Assembly: GCA_963530895.1 (NCBI GenBank)
Contig: CAUSFO010000081.1
Span: forward strand, 1-5,892
DNA from: JABCPE02 sp963530895
Lineage (GTDB): Bacteria; Bacteroidota; Bacteroidia; Flavobacteriales; Weeksellaceae
Length of the DNA: 5,892 nucleotides
Direction: 5' to 3'
Position numbers and translations under genes: made by a program. Positions 1 through 5,892 of the stretch are shown here, piece after piece. Position 1 is the stretch's first letter, and every line of letters begins with the position of its first letter. A model generated the notes under the pieces. It was not told the origin of the DNA. It saw nothing but the letters and a program-made list of their open reading frames with translations, and made no database searches.

Positions 1-2627
1 CTGGAATTAAGAACCAAGGAGGATATGCAGCAAATGCTAATTTGACTTTCAATTTAGGGGATTTTGCGATGGTTAATGCCAGCGGATCTGTATCTACGGT
101 AGGTTTCGGAACTATTGTCCAAAAACCATCAGAAAGATCACAGGCGGACAATTCTACCTTACACATCAGCACGACGGTGAATTTGGACAAATTTTTACCA
201 GAGAAAATAGGAATGAAGATTCCGTTTAACTACTCCTATACACAGAGCATAGAAGACCCTAAATATAATCCGCTGGATAATGATGTAGAACTGAAAAACA
301 GCCCGATAAGAGACCAACTGAAAAAAATAGTGAGAACCTACTCTCAGCAGAGAAGTATAGGCGTGGTCAATATGCAGAAACAGAGAATGAACTCTGAGAA
401 GAAATCCAAATTCTACGATGTAGAAAACCTTTCCCTTACGGCTGTTTATAATGATGATTTTTATAGAGATGTCTATACAACTAAAAATTATCGTCAGTAT
501 TTCAAGGGGTATTTGGATTATAATTTTAATTTTAAACCTTGGGTGATACGACCGTTTAATAAGTTGATAAGCGACACATCCAAAGCGGCTAAATATTTAA
601 ACTGGATAAAAGAAGTTAATTTTAATCCAATTCCTACTCGATTGTCTTTCAGAGCGGAGCTGGACAGAACATATAGTGAGCTTCAGTATAGAAACATAGA
701 TGCACTGCTGACAGGTATTCCAGGGGATGATTTCCAAGTGATAAAGGGAAGAACTTTCTATTTCGGATGGCAGTATAATCTTGGATTTAATTTTACTAAA
801 TCTCTGAAATTGGATATCAACTCCTATACCCGAACACTCAATGACCATATTTCTGTAAATGGAATGAATAACCGCTCTATTTTTAGGGATTTGTTCCGTG
901 CAGGAAGACCTGTTTTGTATAACCACAAAGTACAGCTTAATTATAAGTTGCCGTTTGAGCATTTCCCATATTTAGATTTCATCAATGCTGAGGTGGGATA
1001 TGGTTTCCAGTATAACTGGTCGGCTCGTTCTACGGTTCTTTCTCAGCAGGATTTAGGGAATTTAGCCCAAAATAATAACAATACCGTGGTTGCGGCTTCT
1101 GTGGATATTCCGAGTTTATTCTCTAAATTTAAATATTTCCAAAAACTGGAGAATACCATGCAGCTGAGAAGAGCAGAGATAGAGGCAATGGAAAAAACCA
1201 ATGCAGAGACAGCCACTAGGAAAAATAGCGAAAATAGAGTCACTACACTGAAAAATAAGCTGACTCCATTACAGGCTGTTCTTTATGGAATCACTTCTTC
1301 GCTCAAGCAGGTGGATTTTAACTATAATGAAACCAATGGAACCTCTCTCCCAGGGATACTTTCGTCTCCTAATTTCTATGGATATGGGCAGGGAATAGGA
1401 GGGCCTACATATGGATTCTTGCTAGGTTCTCAGGCTGATATCCGTAGGGTGATGATAGAGCGTGGCTGGGTGACAGGTTCGGATTTGATGACAGAATCCT
1501 ATGTGCAGATGCAGACTAAGGCTATCACAGGAAGCATCCAAATTCAACCGATGAATGATTTGAAGATTGACTTAAATTTCCTTAAAAATTATTCAAGCTC
1601 ATTGACTCATAATGGGTATAATATATTGACAAACAATAGATTGTCTTTTGCGAACGAGGTTATAGCTTTCTCCCACACGGATATATTGATGGGAACTTCT
1701 TTCAAAGATGGCGGACAGCTCTATGCTGATTTGGTAGCAAATGCAAGGATTTTGTCCCGTACTCATGCTGGAGTTCTGGGGGCTGATGGCTTTACAGAAG
1801 GCTATGGTTTAGGAAATTCATATATTCTAATTCCTGCATTCAAGGCAGCTATTGGTGGTAAGAATTTGAGTAAAGAAAATCCTACGAAATCCAAATTCCC
1901 GCTTCCTAACTGGCAGATTATCTATTCAGGATTGAAAAATATTCCACTTCTCAATAGACATTTCTCTAAAATAGATGTGCTGCATGGCTATAAGGCTACA
2001 TATACCGTGGCAGGGATACAGTCCAGCTCAGATTATTATAACTATGAAGTGAGCAAAAACACGCCGATGCCTTCGCCAGATAAGGATAGAAACGGCAACT
2101 TCCTAAATCCATATGTATTCTCTCAGGTGGGCTATGTGGAGGAGTTTTCGCCGCTTATCGGGGCTGATGTTACCATGAGGAATAACATGCAGTTCAGAGC
2201 GATGTATAATAAGAATAGAGCCTATGTACTAGGACTTCAGAATTATACACTTTCGGAAGACTCTGGTTCTGAGTATATTGTGGGATTTGGGTATATTTTT
2301 AAAGATTTGAAATTTAAGATGAGGTTCAGAGGAAAACAAAGAACCATAAAAAGTGATTTGAATCTTAAATTTGATTTTTCATTAAGAGATAATAAAACCC
2401 GAATAACCAATATCTTAGCCCAAGATTTACAAGTGACTGGAGGGCAGAGAGTTTTGGGAATAAATTTCTCGGCGGATTATAGTTTTTCACAAAATTTCCA
2501 AGTGAAATTCTTCTATAACCAGCTGGTTACCAAGTATAAAATTTCTACCGCTTATCCATTATCCACTCTGCGGGCAGGACTTAGTTTTAACTTTACTTTT
2601 GGTGGAAGTAATAATAACAATAACTAA
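1..2627 (+). CDS. sprA: Type IX secretion outer-membrane translocon SprA (Sov), C-terminal 874 residues; 5' end outside window
   Basis: The reading frame is open from base 3 to the TAA at 2625-2627, with no internal start needed, so this is the 3' part of a longer gene. SprA proteins are about 2,400 residues, so roughly the last third is present. The translation is a long run of alternating amphipathic strands rich in Tyr, Phe and Asn, as expected of a transmembrane beta-barrel. It has SprA-like segments such as NFNPIPTRLSFRAELDRTYS (about nt 620-680) and QVDFNYNETNGTSLPG (about 1308-1355), and a final strand ending FNFTF. In the family, SprA forms the giant barrel through which T9SS cargo, including gliding adhesins and secreted enzymes, crosses the outer membrane. 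A charged, probably helical stretch lies at about nt 1130-1265. The protein ends in GGS followed by five Asn, an unusual polar tail. No frameshift is visible. The family call rests on remembered sequence features, not a search. Confidence 0.93.
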   Translation, partial: GIKNQGGYAANANLTFNLGDFAMVNASGSVSTVGFGTIVQKPSERSQADNSTLHISTTVNLDKFLPEKIGMKIPFNYSYTQSIEDPKYNPLDNDVELKNSPIRDQLKKIVRTYSQQRSIGVVNMQKQRMNSEKKSKFYDVENLSLTAVYNDDFYRDVYTTKNYRQYFKGYLDYNFNFKPWVIRPFNKLISDTSKAAKYLNWIKEVNFNPIPTRLSFRAELDRTYSELQYRNIDALLTGIPGDDFQVIKGRTFYFGWQYNLGFNFTKSLKLDINSYTRTLNDHISVNGMNNRSIFRDLFRAGRPVLYNHKVQLNYKLPFEHFPYLDFINAEVGYGFQYNWSARSTVLSQQDLGNLAQNNNNTVVAASVDIPSLFSKFKYFQKLENTMQLRRAEIEAMEKTNAETATRKNSENRVTTLKNKLTPLQAVLYGITSSLKQVDFNYNETNGTSLPGILSSPNFYGYGQGIGGPTYGFLLGSQADIRRVMIERGWVTGSDLMTESYVQMQTKAITGSIQIQPMNDLKIDLNFLKNYSSSLTHNGYNILTNNRLSFANEVIAFSHTDILMGTSFKDGGQLYADLVANARILSRTHAGVLGADGFTEGYGLGNSYILIPAFKAAIGGKNLSKENPTKSKFPLPNWQIIYSGLKNIPLLNRHFSKIDVLHGYKATYTVAGIQSSSDYYNYEVSKNTPMPSPDKDRNGNFLNPYVFSQVGYVEEFSPLIGADVTMRNNMQFRAMYNKNRAYVLGLQNYTLSEDSGSEYIVGFGYIFKDLKFKMRFRGKQRTIKSDLNLKFDFSLRDNKTRITNILAQDLQVTGGQRVLGINFSADYSFSQNFQVKFFYNQLVTKYKISTAYPLSTLRAGLSFNFTFGGSNNNNN

Positions 2628-2648
2628 ATTTTTGTAAAATCTAAAAAT

Positions 2649-3092
2649 ATGAAAAAAGCAGTAATTTTATCAGGAATAGTATTGTCTATGCTTTCTTGTA
2701 ACAGTCCAAAAAAGGAAGAAGTGAAAGAAGAAAAAGTAAATACAGAAGAAACTCAGGAGCCGTTGGTCGGTGCGGATAGAGATGAGCATGGGTGTATCAC
2801 TTCGGCTGGGTTTTCGTGGAGTGAGCTGCAGCAGACTTGTGTGCAGCTTTGGGAGGCTGGTGTCAGACTAGATCCTATCGAAGTGAAAGAAGGTGATGCA
2901 GTCATCAGTGCATTTGTTTTGTTTAATAAAGATGAATCCAAAGCCGAGGTTGTTCTTCCTAACAAAGAAGGTTCGGTTATTTTAGACAAAAAGTCAGAAA
3001 ATCTATATGAAAAAGGCGAATACTTATATGATGATAAGGAAGGTACACTCTCCATCAATGGAAAAGTGGCGTATAAGGAAGAAAAAAACTAG
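2649..3092 (+). CDS. Predicted small lipoprotein of unknown function with a conserved two-cysteine motif
   Basis: This 147-residue protein starts with a lipoprotein signal: MKK, a hydrophobic stretch at residues 4-15, then MLSC with Cys17 as the probable lipidated residue. A Lys/Glu-rich linker follows (20-37). The first recognisable block is VGADRDEHGCITSAGFSW (40-57) running to C64, with the pattern DxxGCxxSAGFxWxExxxxC; Cys49 and Cys64 could form a disulfide. I recognise this pattern from uncharacterised envelope proteins but know no function. The rest (about 78-143) looks like a small beta domain with a YEKGEYLYDDKEGTLSING section, faintly reminiscent of MliC-type lysozyme inhibitors; that resemblance is weak. 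The ATG lies 21 bp after the sprA stop, with an A-rich leader and no Shine-Dalgarno. No convincing promoter lies in the gap, so read-through from sprA is plausible. Reality as a gene: high; function: unknown. Confidence 0.85.
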   Translation: MKKAVILSGIVLSMLSCNSPKKEEVKEEKVNTEETQEPLVGADRDEHGCITSAGFSWSELQQTCVQLWEAGVRLDPIEVKEGDAVISAFVLFNKDESKAEVVLPNKEGSVILDKKSENLYEKGEYLYDDKEGTLSINGKVAYKEEKN

Positions 3093-3200
3093 ATTCATCT
3101 AAATAGAAAAGTTTTTAGTATTTTAACAAAGTAGTGATTTACACACTTATCATACAGCGGAGGTTATAAATCCTTGTTGTTTTTTTATTATTTATATAAA

Positions 3201-3252
3201 AAAAATTTTTTATAATTTTGTTTAACAAAAATTTTTTATAGTTTTGTTAAAC
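3201..3252 (+). repeat. Two tandem 26-bp direct repeats upstream of the SemiSWEET gene
   Basis: Positions 3201-3226 and 3227-3252 are abutting copies of the same 26-bp unit. They differ at only two positions: A/G at unit position 15 and T/A at position 23. Each unit is an A5-T6 tract, then a TAnnTTTG box, then GTTWAAC. A further AAAAA at 3253-3257 begins what could be a third copy but is not continued. The region is extremely AT-rich, so some similarity is expected by chance, but 24 of 26 identities in exact register is more than composition readily explains. Confidence 0.85.
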
Positions 3253-3256
3253 AAAA
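3216..3256. promoter_or_regulatory. Paired 15-bp palindromes, candidate operator
   Basis: Bases 3216-3230 read TTTTGTTTAACAAAA and bases 3242-3256 read TTTTGTTAAACAAAA. Each is a perfect 7+1+7 palindrome with a single central base, and the two are exact reverse complements of each other. Their centres (3223 and 3249) are 26 bp apart. The left arm of each palindrome contains the TTTG of a TAnnTTTG promoter box, so a dimeric regulator bound here would cover the -7 region. This layout fits a repressor operator for the SemiSWEET gene 25 bp downstream. The regulator is unknown and none is encoded in this window. A weaker half-site, TTTAACAAA, lies at 3122-3130. Confidence 0.6.
3218..3246 (+). promoter_or_regulatory. 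Candidate promoter of the SemiSWEET gene (TTG-N18-TAGTTTTG)
   Basis: TAGTTTTG at 3239-3246 matches the Bacteroidota -7 consensus TAnnTTTG. TTG at 3218-3220 sits 18 bp upstream, within the 17-23 bp spacing of the flavobacterial -33/-7 promoter. Transcription would start near 3250-3253, giving a leader of about 30 bases. A second -7 match, TAATTTTG at 3213-3220, lies in the upstream repeat copy but has no TTG at the right distance, only TTA, so it is the weaker of the two. Confidence 0.55.
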
Positions 3257-3280
3257 ATCAACAATTAAATTTTAAAAATT

Positions 3281-3538
3281 ATGGAAAAATTCTTAAATAT
3301 TTTGGGATGGGTAGCCACAGGAACAGCAATGCTTATGTATGTGTCTTATATTCCGCAGATTACATCTAATCTACAAGGAATGAAGGGAGATTTTCTTCAG
3401 CCTTTTGTAGCGGGTATTAACTGTACACTTTGGGTAGGTTATGGATTCCTGAAACCTAAAAAAGACTGGCCTATAATCGTAGCAAATATGCCAGGGATTA
3501 TTTGTGGATTTACAGCGGCTTTTACGGCTATTATGTAA
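3281..3538 (+). CDS. SemiSWEET family sugar transporter (PQ-loop, three transmembrane helices)
   Basis: The 85-residue product has the size and layout of bacterial SemiSWEETs. These are half-transporters with one three-helix bundle that work as homodimers in the inner membrane and carry sugars passively. Helix 1 is about residues 4-24 and ends in YIPQI, with Pro25-Gln26 giving the PQ-loop signature. Helix 2 is about 39-57 and contains NCTLWVGYG. Helix 3 is about 63-84 and contains ANMPGI. By analogy with characterised SemiSWEETs, Trp51 and Asn69 are the likely substrate-pocket residues; this assignment is inferred. The substrate cannot be read from sequence. The ATG at 3281 is preceded by TAAAAATT, a normal A/T-rich leader for this phylum. 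The gene stands alone between a repeat-bearing promoter region and a terminator, so it is probably monocistronic. Confidence 0.9.
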   Translation: MEKFLNILGWVATGTAMLMYVSYIPQITSNLQGMKGDFLQPFVAGINCTLWVGYGFLKPKKDWPIIVANMPGIICGFTAAFTAIM

Positions 3539-3545
3539 AAAAATA

Positions 3546-3583
3546 AAGATAGTTTAATTTTATGTTAAACTATCTTGTTTTTT
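3546..3583. terminator. Bidirectional intrinsic terminator between convergent SemiSWEET and aroB genes
   Basis: AAGATAGTTTAA (3546-3557) and TTAAACTATCTT (3565-3576) form a perfect 12-bp stem with a 7-base loop. On the plus strand it is followed by G and six T (3577-3583). On the minus strand the mirror side (3537-3545 read backwards) also gives a T-rich run, TATTTTTTT. It can therefore end both the SemiSWEET transcript, whose stop is 7 bp before the stem, and the era-aroB transcript. The plus-strand T-tract overlaps the aroB stop codon (3582-3584). Confidence 0.9.
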
Positions 3584-4625
3584 ACAATCCACTTCGGTAG
3601 AAATCCAGCGCAGAAATAATGTTTTCCAGCGGAACATTTTGGTTATAATTTCCAATGCCAATGCCTTCTATCAGCGAGAAACTAATGTTTCCATTTTGAT
3701 TTTTTTTGTCCTGATACATCAGCGTAATGATTTCCTCATCACTGAATTTAGAGATATCTACAGGTGGGAAAAATCGCACAAGATTTTCTATAATATAGCG
3801 TGCTGTGTCCAGAGAAATCAGCTGCTGCAAATAGGAAATGTAAGTTTCACAAATCATCCCAAGCGCGACTGCTTCGCCGTGGAGCAGAGGAGTTCCCTCT
3901 CTCAGGAAAAGGCTTTCTATGGCGTGTCCTACTGTATGCCCGAAGTTTAGAATTTTTCGGATATGCTTTTCGTGGAAGTCTTCCTGCACGATTTTTTGTT
4001 TAATCTCGGCACTTTGTAATAGATACAGCGCGATTTTCTCTGCAGAAAGTTCATTTTCAATAGAAATCAGTTCAAGCCAATGTCCAACATCAGCGATGAG
4101 GCCATGTTTCAGCATTTCCGCAAAGCCAGATTTCAGCTGTGGAAAGGGCAGTGTGCGGAGATAATCAGCAAAAAGGAAAATTTGCTTCGGTTCTGCAAAA
4201 GTTCCTATTAGATTTTTAAAAAACAAATGGTCTATGCCTGTTTTACCGCCCACAGCGGCGTCCGCCATTGCCAGCAGAGTGGTAGGAAGGTAAATGAAAG
4301 GAATTCCTCTTTTGTAAGTGGAGGCCACAAAACCGCCAATGTCTGTGACAACACCTCCGCCAAGGCAGATGAGTAGACTATGCCTGTCGGCACTGAATTC
4401 CGTAAGGATTTCCCAAAGCTGTACAGCGGTGTTTATATTCTTGCTCTCTTCTCCTTCCTCTATTTCTATAATCTCAAAGGGCGCAGTAATTTCTAAATTG
4501 CCCAAGAGGGTAGGAAGGCAGTATTCGTGCGTGTTTTCATCCACCAAGATGAAAATTTTGCTGGGATTTTGGTGCTGTATAAAAAGATTGAGTTCGGTGA
4601 AATCTTGGTCAAGGATTTTTATCAT
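3582..4625 (-). CDS. aroB: 3-dehydroquinate synthase
   Basis: AroB converts 3-deoxy-arabino-heptulosonate 7-phosphate to 3-dehydroquinate, the second step of the shikimate pathway, in the cytosol, using NAD and a divalent metal (usually zinc). The 347-residue product is normal length for the family. The NAD-binding part shows GGGVVTDIGGFVAS (89-102), PTTLLAMADAAVGGKTGID (114-132) and Asn138. The expected metal ligands are Glu170 in FAEMLKHG, His230 in NFGHTVGHAIE, and His249 in LLHGEAVALGM. Arg223, Asn227 and His234 match the spacing of the catalytic set. A DKKN motif at 306-309 is also present, so the enzyme looks complete and active. The ATG at 4623-4625 is only 6 bp after the era stop, so the two genes are almost certainly cotranscribed, with aroB last before the shared terminator. 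Pairing with era is positional; no functional link is implied. Confidence 0.97.
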   Translation of the reverse strand: MIKILDQDFTELNLFIQHQNPSKIFILVDENTHEYCLPTLLGNLEITAPFEIIEIEEGEESKNINTAVQLWEILTEFSADRHSLLICLGGGVVTDIGGFVASTYKRGIPFIYLPTTLLAMADAAVGGKTGIDHLFFKNLIGTFAEPKQIFLFADYLRTLPFPQLKSGFAEMLKHGLIADVGHWLELISIENELSAEKIALYLLQSAEIKQKIVQEDFHEKHIRKILNFGHTVGHAIESLFLREGTPLLHGEAVALGMICETYISYLQQLISLDTARYIIENLVRFFPPVDISKFSDEEIITLMYQDKKNQNGNISFSLIEGIGIGNYNQNVPLENIISALDFYRSGL

Positions 4626-4631
4626 CTTTTG

Positions 4632-5507
4632 CTATCTGTATCCGAAATTCTTGAGGTCTTTTTCGTTCTTTCTCCAGTCTTTTTTTACTTTCACAAAGAG
4701 ATTGAGATGGATTTTCTTTGCAAAGAATTTCTCCAAATCAAGCCTTGCTTCTGTGCCAACTTTTTTAATTGCCTCACCTTTGTGGCCTATCAAAATTCCC
4801 TTTTGGGTTTCTCGCTCCACATAGATGATGCTGTCTATGAAGATGATACCTTCCTTTTCTTTGAAAAGTTCGGTAACCACCTCTACGGAGTAAGGAATTT
4901 CCTTGTCATAGTTAAGCAAAATTTTCTCGCGCACCGTTTCATTTACAAAAAACCTTTCCGATTTATCCGTAAACTGGTCTTTGTCATAGTATGGCGGGTT
5001 CTCTGGAAGCAGAGATTTTAGTTTCGGAAGTATATATTCCGTATTGTAAGCATTTAGTGCCGAAATCGGTAGGATTTCTGCTTTTGGAAGGAGATTATGC
5101 CAGTGTTCCACAGCGGCCTCCATTTCCTTTTGGTTGCTTTTATCTATTTTGTTGATGAGCAGCAGCACAGGAATCGGAATTTTATTTAACTTCTCGATGA
5201 GAAATTCCGAAGGCTCGCTTTTGTCCGATATATCTACGATGAAAAGAAATACATCTGCATCTTGGAGACTTTCTTTCACGAAGCCCATCATTTTCTCTTG
5301 TAGTTCGTATTTAGGGTCAAGAACGCCAGGCGTGTCCGAAAAGACAATCTGGACATCTTCCTCGTTATAAATCCCGAAAATACGGTGTCTGGTAGTCTGC
5401 GCCTTTTGGGTAACGATGGCTAATTTCTCTCCCATGAGCTGATTCAGAAGGGTAGACTTCCCAGCATTGGGTTTTCCTACTATATTGACAAAACCTGCTT
5501 TGTGCAT
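4632..5507 (-). CDS. era: Ribosome-assembly GTPase Era
   Basis: Era is an essential GTPase that binds the 3' end of 16S rRNA and helps mature the 30S subunit. With the start chosen here the protein is 291 residues, typical for Era. The GTPase domain shows G1 GKPNAGKS (11-18), G2 in QTTR (37-40), G3 DTPG (58-61), G4 NKID (119-122) and G5 SAL (149-151). The C-terminal KH RNA-binding domain begins around ERFFVNETVREKIL (184-197) and has the GxxG loop GHKG (241-244) inside GILIGHKGEAIKK. The end, DLKNFGYR, is also family-like. A longer frame begins at a TTG at 5532-5534, but that TTG is part of the promoter -7 box, so the ATG at 5505-5507 (MHKAGFVNI) is the real start; it follows an A-rich leader. 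The gene leads the era-aroB pair. Confidence 0.97.
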   Translation of the reverse strand: MHKAGFVNIVGKPNAGKSTLLNQLMGEKLAIVTQKAQTTRHRIFGIYNEEDVQIVFSDTPGVLDPKYELQEKMMGFVKESLQDADVFLFIVDISDKSEPSEFLIEKLNKIPIPVLLLINKIDKSNQKEMEAAVEHWHNLLPKAEILPISALNAYNTEYILPKLKSLLPENPPYYDKDQFTDKSERFFVNETVREKILLNYDKEIPYSVEVVTELFKEKEGIIFIDSIIYVERETQKGILIGHKGEAIKKVGTEARLDLEKFFAKKIHLNLFVKVKKDWRKNEKDLKNFGYR

Positions 5508-5531
5508 TGCTTTTTTGTTTTTAAATTTCCG

Positions 5532-5539
5532 CAAAGATA
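5532..5539 (-). promoter_or_regulatory. -7 promoter box (TATCTTTG) for era-aroB
   Basis: Read on the minus strand this is TATCTTTG followed by CGG, an exact match to the Bacteroidota -7 consensus TAnnTTTG. Transcription would begin near 5525-5528, giving a leader of about 20 bases before the era ATG at 5507. No clean TTG lies 17-23 bp upstream; the nearest candidate is TTC at a spacing of 24. The -33 element is therefore weak or absent. Confidence 0.6.
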
Positions 5540-5577
5540 TGAATAATTTGGCTTCGGTGGTGAGAAGTATAAATTCT

Positions 5578-5892
5578 TTAAGCCAATTCTAAGGATACAA
5601 TCTCCGTTTTTTCTCCATTTTCGGTTTCACAGACAATGGAAATATAGTCAAATCCGTTTCTTTTCACCTCTTCCCAAGGGATATTTTCTCCATTGATAAG
5701 GGTTACTCTGTCATCTTCATCTACTTCATAATCTTCTTTTTCTTCCTCGTAATCAATAGAATATCCAAAATCTATATGGATTTTGCAAGGAGCAATATCA
5801 TATTTTACCAAAGTTCGTTTTTCAACTTCTTCTGGGTCAAACTCATCACAAAACATTGCATTATAGCCGTGTCGGTAGCCGTCAAAAAGCAA
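5578..5892 (-). CDS. Small acidic protein of unknown function, 5' end outside window
   Basis: The frame is open from the right edge to the TAA at 5578-5580, giving 104 visible residues. The first visible codon is TTG (Leu) and the frame runs on past the edge, so the true start is probably upstream. The visible piece begins LLFDGYRHGYNAMFCDEFDP, which reads like a natural N-terminus lacking only a residue or a few; this is inference. The middle is strongly acidic (YEEEKEDYEVDEDD, residues about 48-61), followed by VTLINGE and a hydrophobic-alternating end, DYISIVCETENG to SLELA, suggesting a small beta-rich soluble domain. There is no signal peptide or membrane segment in the visible part. I do not recognise a named family. 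It is in the same orientation as era, 70 bp upstream of the era ATG, but era has its own promoter box in the gap. Confidence 0.75.
   Translation of the reverse strand: MLFDGYRHGYNAMFCDEFDPEEVEKRTLVKYDIAPCKIHIDFGYSIDYEEEKEDYEVDEDDRVTLINGENIPWEEVKRNGFDYISIVCETENGEKTEIVSLELA

Noticed and set aside
597..1243. Minus-strand frames inside sprA
   Set aside because: They are antisense to a well-supported beta-barrel coding sequence and have no recognisable motifs or promoter.
2625..2634. TAAATTTTTG upstream of the lipoprotein gene as a -7 box
   Set aside because: It has two bases too many between TA and TTTG to match TAnnTTTG, and no TTG is correctly placed, so it is likely chance in AT-rich DNA.
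3159..3187. GGAGG followed by a T-rich run, as a possible Shine-Dalgarno or a terminator for the lipoprotein gene
   Set aside because: No start codon with a sensible frame follows, and flavobacteria rarely use Shine-Dalgarno. The possible stem (AGG/CCT plus one wobble) is too short to support a terminator.
3216..3256. The inverted repeat formed by the two palindromes as an RNA hairpin terminator or attenuator
   Set aside because: It lies at or upstream of the inferred transcription start and has no following T-tract. Each half is itself a palindrome, which fits a DNA-binding site better than an RNA structure.
4318..5021. Long plus-strand frames of about 165 residues opposite aroB and era
   Set aside because: They lie wholly antisense to two clearly conserved genes and overlap each other in different frames. 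They show no domain-like sequence, so they are shadows.
5551..5566. CTTC/GAAG inverted repeat after the small acidic gene as a terminator
   Set aside because: It has only four base pairs and no T-tract, which is not enough to call.

Overview
The window looks like ordinary chromosome from a flavobacterium, most likely Weeksellaceae (Chryseobacterium, Riemerella or Bergeyella-like). I infer this from protein content, AT-rich DNA, start codons preceded by A-rich leaders rather than Shine-Dalgarno sequences, and TAnnTTTG-type -7 promoter boxes typical of the phylum. There is no sign of a mobile element, phage, CRISPR array, tRNA or rRNA.

Plus strand, left half: the window opens inside a very long gene. 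Its last 874 codons encode the C-terminal part of SprA, the giant outer-membrane barrel of the type IX secretion system. A small predicted lipoprotein gene follows after 21 bp. Then comes a very AT-rich 188-bp intergenic region, and then an 85-residue SemiSWEET sugar transporter. The 188-bp region holds the most interesting element of the window. Two 26-bp direct repeats each contain a perfect 15-bp palindrome (TTTTGTTWAACAAAA) that overlaps a TAnnTTTG promoter box, which looks like a paired operator controlling the transporter.

Minus strand, right half: three genes are read leftwards. A small acidic protein of unknown function is cut by the right edge. Next is era (ribosome-assembly GTPase), with its own promoter. 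Last is aroB (3-dehydroquinate synthase), starting 6 bp after the era stop. era and aroB form a tight two-gene unit. The SemiSWEET gene and aroB converge on one perfect 12-bp hairpin with T-tracts on both strands, a bidirectional terminator.

The genes do not form one pathway: they cover secretion, envelope, sugar transport, ribosome assembly and aromatic amino-acid synthesis. I do not see a new multi-gene system here. The points worth following up are the SemiSWEET promoter/operator, the uncharacterised lipoprotein next to sprA, and the correction of the era start codon.
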